64,000 bases of DNA from Latrodectus hesperus. Lineage: Eukaryota; Arthropoda; Arachnida; Araneae; Theridiidae. Shown piece after piece: positions 57,674 through 64,000 of the stretch; the stretch's first letter is position 1, and every line of letters begins with the position of its first letter. Under the pieces are notes generated by a model. The model had not been told where the DNA came from and did not search any database. It was given only the letters and a program-made list of their open reading frames with translations. Both the position numbers and the translations under genes were made by a program. Location of the stretch: positions 40,385,989 to 40,449,988 of the forward strand of contig CM075853.1 of the NCBI GenBank assembly GCA_037975125.1. Direction: 5' to 3'.

Positions 57674-57686
57674 TTATAAAAGCAGG
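57674..57686 (+). promoter_or_regulatory. TATA box in MLE-3
   Basis: ttataaaagcagg lies about 60 bp upstream of the transposase ATG and is identical in the copy at 33665-33677. Bases between it and the ATG (caatcgtaactc, gaagagaaat) are also shared. Confidence 0.6.
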
Positions 57687-57734
57687 TTAACCGTATACAT
57701 TTCTCAATCGTAACTCATACAGCAGTGAAGAGAA

Positions 57735-58377
57735 ATGGACGTGTCGAAGAAACTCGGTGTTGTTTACTTTAGGAATTGAAAATGGGCTTATTAGCTACTG
57801 CATCAAGTCATCGAATATGTCAAGCGTTTGGATATAGTTCGAGGAATGAATGCAGTTGGGTTGGAAGGCAATAGTTTCACAAATTAAGGTCGGAAGATTT
57901 GTCACTCTATGACGAAGATGGTATTCGTCAAATTGTTTTCTATCTGCTGCTACCAACCAGCTAAAATGTCCCAACGGACATGCACTCTCAGCAAATGGAA
58001 CTTGTTCAACAGAAGGACCCAGCACTGGTTATTCATAAAGGTGTACTGTCTTGGCTGATAACGGGAAGCCGCATGTCGTGCGAGTAGCGAGGAATCCATA
58101 TAGCAATTTAAATGGAAAACTTTGAGCCATCCGTCTTACTGCATTTGACCTTGCATCAACAGAATACTAGCTCTTCCATTCCCTGGACAATCATCTTCGT
58201 GTAAAATCCTTCAAAAAAGAAGCATATTTGCACCAAGCACTCACGGACTTCTTTGCGTCCAAAATATTTGAGTTTAACAGCAAGAGAGTTCCAAACTTAA
58301 AACACATTGGCAAAAAGTGCTTCATGCTGATCGTAATTATTTCGAGGACTAACAATAGGCTACACTTTCTGCATGTC
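57735..58377 (+). pseudogene. Mariner transposase pseudogene (MLE-3)
   Basis: The start is the ATG at 57735 (MDVSKK), which is ATA in the related fragment. Pieces in different frames follow the mariner order: an HTH piece SSHRICQAFG with a WFHKFKVG-like piece after it; a large gap where the middle should be; then ADNGKPHVVRVARNPYSNL, corresponding to the second Asp motif (DNARPH); FDLASTEY followed by a stop, corresponding to SPDLAPTDYHLF; LFHSLDNHLRVKSFKKEAYL; and ALTDFFASKIFEF and a short C-terminus. Stops and frameshifts occur throughout, so no active protein can be made. It belongs to a different mariner family from MLE-1 and MLE-2 by its terminal repeats. Confidence 0.85.
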
Positions 58378-58420
58378 ATGTTTGTTTTGTCATTAAAACA
58401 GCAAGAACTTTCTTCTTAAC

Positions 58421-58824
58421 TTGTAACTAATACTTTTCATTTAAACGGATATTAAAGAAATTATAGTTTTCCATCAAAATACCAAAGTTGTTCTTACTAG
58501 AATATATCTTTATTTTACTAGAATGTATCTATATATACTAGAATATACTAGAATATATCTTTTCTTACTATATATCTTTATTTCTTTATTTTAAAATTTT
58601 CGCTTATTATTATAAGTTTAAGGCAAATTTTATAAATTATTCATTTTTTAGAAATTATATAAATAGTTTAATATTGCATATGGTCCCTTTGAATGACTAA
58701 AATTATAACACGCTGTTCTTCATGGTAGGATTAAATTAATTAATAAAATTTTAGACAGTAATATTGCCCTAACCCTGATAAAGTTCAATCTCCAAGTTTT
58801 CGATAGTAAAAGGTATTGTAGTAA

Positions 58825-58826
<2 letters not shown>
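58421..58826. other. AT-rich DNA with an actagaatatatct repeat
   Basis: Units of actagaatatatcttt and variants recur four or five times between about 58497 and 58575. Nothing else is recognised. Confidence 0.6.
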
Positions 58827-58875
<49 letters not shown>

Positions 58876-58878
58876 TAT
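58827..58878. repeat. (TA)n microsatellite
   Basis: About 26 AT units with one C interruption near 58870. Confidence 0.97.
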
Positions 58879-59526
58879 TAAAAATATTTCCAATAGGACT
58901 CAGTACACAATACTTCTTAAGTGATGTAATGCTTTTACTTTATATTTCGCAAAGCGAACTCATTGAGCTTTGTTTTATTTTGCATTGAAATAAAAAGAGT
59001 CATCAATACTATAGCATCACTATAAAATATTTAAATATAAAAGTAATATCCCAACCAATCAAATTGTAACTCACTAAGAAGTATTCACAACTTAAAATAC
59101 TTGGTTTTTCATAGGCTATAATAGAAATGCTAAAAGGTGATAAGTACCAGAAAATTATGGAACAATTGGCATAATATAATTTGCATATCTTATTTTAAAC
59201 ATCTTATAATTTACGATCCTATAGCAGTAATAATTTGTATGGAGAAAAAAGTGTCAAAATAAAATCTTTGCATTGTTCTCCTCCTATTTATCTTCATTTA
59301 ACACATGAAACAAGGCTCTTTTTGGCTTCATTATTATATAAGAACAAAGCAAAATTAATTAGAGGAAATTAAAATTAGAGCTTTATATTGCATACATTTA
59401 TTTAAAGACATCCTGAACTTATTGAATACATAAATTCTATTGAATAAAAAAATTTCACCTTCATAAAAACAGCTGCACATACAAATTATTTAAAATCAAA
59501 ATAATTTTAATAATTTAATTTCCAAT
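58879..59526. other. AT-rich non-coding DNA
   Basis: Nothing recognisable. Confidence 0.55.
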
Positions 59527-59842
59527 GTCAGATTACAAGGATTTTCACCTTTACAGCACTATAAGTGCCGGAAACGATGGCGCCTTATACAATGGAGCAC
59601 CCAGTGAGCCTCACAAACGGCTGGACGCTCGTAATTCAAAAGCAGAGACCAAGCAGAAGATCTCAAACTTGGTCTACAATACGAAAGGTATCATTTCAAA
59701 TGGGGAACATTGCAAAATCTACATATTTAACGTACCCCAGCCACCATTAGCGAATACATCGGATCTACGGTTGGGTAGGGAATTGAACTCATTATCTTCC
59801 GATAACGAAATCAAACCCCTAACCAACCATTCTATCTTGGCT
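59527..59842 (-). mobile_element. SINE-3, fullest copy
   Basis: On the minus strand it begins near 59842 with ccaagatagaatggttggtt (A-box region), followed by the B-box-like gagttcaattccc (complement at 59778-59790) at tRNA-like spacing. A roughly 250-bp unique body follows, containing gtggctggggtacg and gtgctccattgtataaggcg. Two further partial copies in the window (14159-14213 and 37531-37615) match different parts of the body, which shows that this is a dispersed family. The plus-strand frames crossing it are incidental. No clear target-site duplication was found. Confidence 0.75.
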
Positions 59843-61639
59843 TCTTAACTTTGAATCATTATTAGTGAACTATGTACATTAATTGTGCACTTGTGTACAT
59901 TAATTCTATATAAAATTAATTTTATTATTGGCTTAAGATTTTAAGAACATATAAGAAAAATAAAATGGCTTTTTCTCTTACGGAGAAGACTTTTTACTAA
60001 CATTATTTCATGAAAGTGAATTGATATAAGTTTGTAAGGTGTATAAATTATATTAATTTATTTTATAGAAAAATATAATATTTTCCTACATTTCATCTTT
60101 TGCAAATTGTTATATACAGATAAAATAAATCAAGAAACAAAAATTTATTTTTAGAATAAAATTAATTTCTTCTATTCCTTATGAAAAAAGAGAAAAACTT
60201 GAAAAATATTTTAATCTTAAGCAACAAAATAAGTAATAATTTTCCCTTTTAGTAATATGTAGAATAAAGAATTTATTTTTCTTAATACGAAATTTTAAGT
60301 AATTGGTTAACATCTCTTATGGAAACCTAAGCAATTGTTTTATAATATGTACGAATTTTAAAAAAATGTAATCTTCTTATAATTTTTTTCTATAAAAGTT
60401 TAGAAATTCGTAAAATAAGTAACTAATTTGCTACATTGTTTTACATTTTTATAAAGTATGATGGCAAGACAGACTTTAAAGACATAAAATTTTAATAACT
60501 GGGATTTTATAGAAAAAATATTAGATAAGTAATAAAAAAATCTCAAATAGATTTTTTATTCGTTTTAATTCAATTATGGATTGAAAGAATTAATGCCCAT
60601 TAAGGAAGATAATTTTTTAGTTGTCATTGTGAAATAGAACTAAATGTTTTGATAATTTGTTTCATTTATTGAGTTTTTTATACTTCCTATATAAAAAAGA
60701 AAGTATAATTACTTGTAATTTTTTAATTTCGTACAGAAAACTAAATTTGCTATTTTAGATCTCTATATATTACAATTCCATCATCACCAATCTATTCTAT
60801 TTCATGAATTTATATATTCCATTATCATCAATTTATAACTTTAAAATAAAATTTACTAATATATTAATCATTTCAGGAAGAATGTACTGTAAATATTGTT
60901 ATAAAATAAAAGTTAATTTTCCTAAACTTATCTAAGTATAAATATATTTTTTCATAAGTCCTTTAATAAATAGCTATCAAATTCATGCTTTGTATTTATG
61001 ATATTTGTTTATACAAATTATGAAAATAAGGTAAAATAATTTCATATGAATATAATTATAATCAAATATAATCCCAGTTTCTGTTACGTTCTTCTATAAT
61101 CCATTAAAAAAATATAAAAATATCATTTTTAAGGTTGCCTTCAAAAAGAGTACAACAAAACATATATATTTAACTGAAATATGAAATTATTTTAAATTCC
61201 TTCTCCAATAGATATGCATTAAATTATCAAAAGCAGAATAAATAATTTTAATTGTGAGAAAATGAAAAAATTATAATAAATAAGATTTAAAATGAAAATA
61301 AGCCTAATTCTACGGTAAGATTAAGAAATAAATGAGGACAAATTTAATTTCCTGATCATTTAATTAATACTATAAATTATGCAATTCATACCAACCAATC
61401 AGGGTTTCATATCGTAAAATATGTGAAAAAATCAATGATGTAAGAAGTAACTGTTCTGATGGGTAACATACATTATCACTAAAGACTAATAAAGAGTTTT
61501 TAGAATAAAATTGCTTTCAAAACAAATAATTTTCTAGTGCTTCAGAATACCAATATAAAAATATGACCTCTGAAAATATTGAAAAAAATGATAAATTACT
61601 GATATTGCTTTTATTATACAATTCATTTAATCTTTTCAC
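59843..61639. other. AT-rich non-coding DNA
   Basis: A short tandem tgtacattaattgtgcact-like repetition lies near 59873-59903. No gene or element is supported. Confidence 0.6.
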
Positions 61640-61930
61640 TATTATGAGAGCAATTCCAAACTAGTTTGATAGTTATCTAAGCAAACAAAGGTTTCAAATC
61701 CCATGGTATTATTATGTAGAATTGAAGAATGAATTTTAGACATCAATGAGTGCCTCGTTCACTGGTGAGACGACATCTACCATTAGTATTCTGAAGCTGC
61801 CTTCCTATATCCAGTCAATTTAAATTACTTTATAAGGGTGGTCGAACTTATTCGCTCGAACTGAATGTCACTGAAAATATGCGAGTTATTCGCGTCTATG
61901 CTAGGTAAATTTGTTCCCAGCATTAGCCCT
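61640..61930 (+). mobile_element. Possible SINE, family unknown
   Basis: ctagtttgatagttatctaa followed at tRNA-like spacing by ggtttcaaatccc (about 61690-61702) resembles degenerate A and B boxes. The next 230 bp are less AT-rich than the background, as in the other SINEs. No second copy was found in the window and no flanking duplication is clear. Confidence 0.35.
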
Positions 61931-62834
61931 CTGACAAGCTAAAAAACTACTCTCGGGAAAGAACTACAATAATTTGAATTTACGGTGAAGAAATGATTTC
62001 CATCACAAAATTTTTCACATCAAAATGTACATTTTACTTTAAATTTTTAACTCTTATGAATCAGATACATTCATATTATTTTTGGCCGAATCCTTCATTT
62101 ACTACCACAAAGCTTCTTTTTCATTATTTCCTATTCATTTGATGATTTTTCTTTCAAAACATATTATTGAACAAAGTACTATAACTAAAGCCATTCTCGA
62201 AATGCGCCAAAAGCATTACTGAAACATTGTGTTTTATAGATCTTTAAAATGTGCAATCTCAAATAAAAATATAACAATGGCATTAATATTCTACATAAAA
62301 CATTCATATATTGCAACATTAAATTTACAATGCAATTAATTATTCTTTATTACTTATTCAGAAGAGCTTATACTCACCAGAATATTTCTTTGTATAGAAT
62401 CCTATTTTGTTACTGACAAATCCTTCTAACTATTAGCTTGCAAACCACAATTTGTACTCAAGAATCTTTAAGATTTAATTCAAAATAATAATAAAAATGA
62501 TAAAAAATTTTAATAATGCAAGTAACTATAAACGTATTTAATAGCATACAAATTACTGAAAATTTAAAACACATATGAAATATATTTTATAATTCTAGTA
62601 AAGCCATATGTCTAGAAACGTTTCAAAATATAAAGATGGTTCACGCATGTCCAAATATAAAGAATTCCAAAAGTAATCCACGCTCTTCGGAGAGTATTAA
62701 GTCTGCTGAAATTCTGAATCAATCACTAATAATATATTACGTGAAAGTAGAATAGATTTTAATAAAAAAAGAAATTGCACCAATTATACTCACACTACCA
62801 CTATAAAGTGATTAATAAATTTTATTTACACACA
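61931..62834. other. AT-rich non-coding DNA
   Basis: Nothing recognisable. Confidence 0.55.
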
Positions 62835-63122
62835 TGTTAAGAACTATTTTCTTGAAGGCGGGGTCACACTGCTGCCGTCGTTCGAATCTGTATAAATAGT
62901 GTACTAATTGTCTTTGTATTTACCCTTCTCGAAGGAGCACACCGCGATTGCTCCTGTAATTTTCAGTCTAATTTTATGTTTGTATGTGTTGTTTTGTTTT
63001 ATAATAAATATGAGAAAACGTATTTCTAGATTATCTGAGTTTTGGACCAGGGCACCAGATAATAGATTGCAAAAATCTTGTGATCGAAAGCATTCTCATT
63101 ATTGGTTATATGATTTGTTTCA
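62835..63122 (+). mobile_element. Candidate solo LTR of an LTR retrotransposon
   Basis: The segment starts TG (tgttaagaac) and ends CA, and is flanked by acaca on both sides (62830-62834 and 63123-63127), as a 5-bp integration duplication would give. Inside, in LTR order, are a GC-richer region (ggcggggtcacactgctgcc), a TATA box tataaatag at 62891-62899 and a polyadenylation signal AATAAA at 63003-63008. No gag-pol coding sequence or second LTR is present, so it would be a recombined solo LTR. The boundaries rest on a very short duplication and are uncertain. The host-like open frames inside it have no motif. Confidence 0.4.
62891..62899 (+). promoter_or_regulatory. TATA-box-like tataaatag
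   Basis: A good TATA match just downstream of a GC-richer stretch and about 105 bp upstream of an AATAAA. Fits an LTR promoter but has not been tested. Confidence 0.4.
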
Positions 63123-63127
63123 ACACA

Positions 63128-63298
63128 AATTTCACAATTTGCTTTCACATATTCTACTTTTTCACATTTTATGTTATATTCTTCAATGAATTTTATTTTA
63201 TTTTCCATTTCAATTCGAAAATTTTACAGACAATGCTCCGAAGAATAAAATCTAATTTTCCAAAAAACCTATAAATTGAATAATATATATATATAAAC
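63128..63298. other. AT-rich DNA between LTR candidate and repeat block
   Basis: Contains a short (TA)n near 63281-63294. Frames here are not recognised. Confidence 0.5.
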
Positions 63299-63554
63299 TA
63301 AACCAGTGGCACGACGACAGCCCATATGTAGGCCAAGCCTTACAGTGCCGATATTTGCTTTCTTGACTGAGGATCCCTAGGGTGCTTAGGTGGTCAGCTC
63401 AATACAAACCTCCCAGTAGTGTTTAGTTCCCAAGCATGCTTGATAGACCAACCCACTGAAGAAGAAAGACTGAGAGGACCCTGCTCAGCCTGAGAGTCGA
63501 ACTTAGGACCTGCGCCATGGCAGAACGAAACGTTATTACTAACAGAGACATCAA

Positions 63555-63556
<2 letters not shown>
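63299..63556 (-). mobile_element. Dispersed-repeat-like block, tRNA-like box, family unknown
   Basis: This is a sharply bounded, much less AT-rich block. The minus strand contains gcgcaggtcctaagttcgac followed by tctcaggctgagcagg; the aagttcgactctc part resembles a polymerase III B box. The other end contains gtggcacgacgacagcccat. I take it to be a SINE or other short dispersed repeat by composition and the box, but there is no second copy in the window. It runs straight into a TA microsatellite, as SINE tails often do. Confidence 0.5.
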
Positions 63557-63623
<67 letters not shown>

Positions 63624-63686
63624 TATATATATAGATATATATATGATATAGATATAGATAGTATATATATAGATATAGATATAGAT

Positions 63687-63725
<39 letters not shown>

Positions 63726-63728
63726 TAT
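63557..63728. repeat. (TA)n / (GATA)n compound microsatellite
   Basis: Pure TA to about 63620, then TA with GATATA and ATAGAT variants, ending in about eight perfect GATA units (63689-63724). It lies directly after the repeat block. Confidence 0.97.
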
Positions 63729-64000
63729 GCGCACATATGTTAATGTTAGTAATTGCTTTATGTAGTTAGAAATTTCAGAGCTTTTTATTTTATGCAGTAA
63801 TAAAAAGATACAGATAAATATATCGTAATTGAAATAATCAATTTAAATAATATCATACACACAAATTTGTAAATATTGTGGTTTTTATTTGTACGTGGTT
63901 ATATGCATGTGATTGTAAATTTAATGTATAACATTCGAAAATATTATAGTTCATTTAATTTGATATTAAGCTACCTTCGATTAAAGCTAACTATATATCT
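63729..64000. other. AT-rich non-coding DNA
   Basis: Nothing recognisable up to the window end. Confidence 0.5.

Larger units (their letters stand above)
57556..58420 (+). mobile_element. Mariner-like element MLE-3, decayed but both ends present
   Basis: The left end aataagaaagttcttg (57559-57574) and the right end caagaactttcttctt (58402-58417) are inverted repeats with one mismatch. Between them lie a TATA box, a transposase start and a degenerate transposase on the plus strand. At about 865 bp it is shorter than a full mariner, so internal DNA has been lost. The fragment at 33346-33833 is a second copy of the same family in the opposite orientation. Confidence 0.87.

Noticed and set aside
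59525..59848. 107-codon plus-strand open frame with balanced composition
   Set aside because: It coincides exactly with the SINE-3 copy on the other strand; partial copies elsewhere do not keep the frame.

Overview
This window looks like non-coding nuclear DNA from an arthropod, most likely a spider. It is very AT-rich, has long (TA)n microsatellites, and contains decayed mariner transposons, tRNA-derived SINEs, LINE tails with an RNase H remnant and a possible solo LTR. The spider assignment is an inference: I recognise the mariner, LINE and RNase H protein motifs as types common in spider genomes, but I could not run a search. I found no bacterial operon, no rRNA, no CRISPR array and no intact host protein-coding gene. 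The region reads as intergenic DNA or the inside of a very long intron.

Layout. 1-9475: AT-rich single-copy DNA with two (TA)n tracts, a long alternating TA/TG/CG microsatellite (4359-4529) and a perfect 29-bp hairpin (4235-4297). 9476-10252: an internally deleted mariner (MLE-1). 10253-28889: almost featureless AT-rich DNA with one SINE fragment (14159-14213) and a weak exon candidate near 20960. 28890-37625: an accessory cluster holding a tRNA-like relic, a SINE with a perfect target-site duplication (30345-30536), a 20-bp hairpin, two huge (TA)n tracts, a SINE abutting a mariner 5' fragment (33161-33833), a second SINE type (35401-35684), a second mariner with TIRs of over 50 bp (MLE-2, 36306-37007) and another SINE piece. 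37626-43724: plain AT-rich DNA. 43726-44625: two non-LTR retrotransposon 3' ends meeting head-on. 44626-57555: a possible piggyBac scrap, two SINE copies, two (TA)n tracts and an unassigned higher-GC island (56200-57060). 57556-58420: a nearly full-span but dead mariner (MLE-3) of the same family as the 33.4-33.8 kb fragment. 58421-64000: a (TA)n tract, the fullest SINE-3 copy, a candidate solo LTR and a repeat block running into a TA/GATA microsatellite.

The elements do not form a pathway. What links them is composition: most patches that are visibly less AT-rich than the background are mobile-element sequence. The few such patches I cannot assign (about 640-990, 5190-5340, 7190-7460, 20890-21010, 27240-27360, 49920-50270, 56200-57060) are the best places to look for unrecognised exons or new repeats. 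I saw nothing that supports a novel multi-gene system. The most useful observations are the perfect hairpins, a TATA-type promoter conserved between two mariner copies, SINE families sharing a tRNA head but not a tail, and the candidate LTR.
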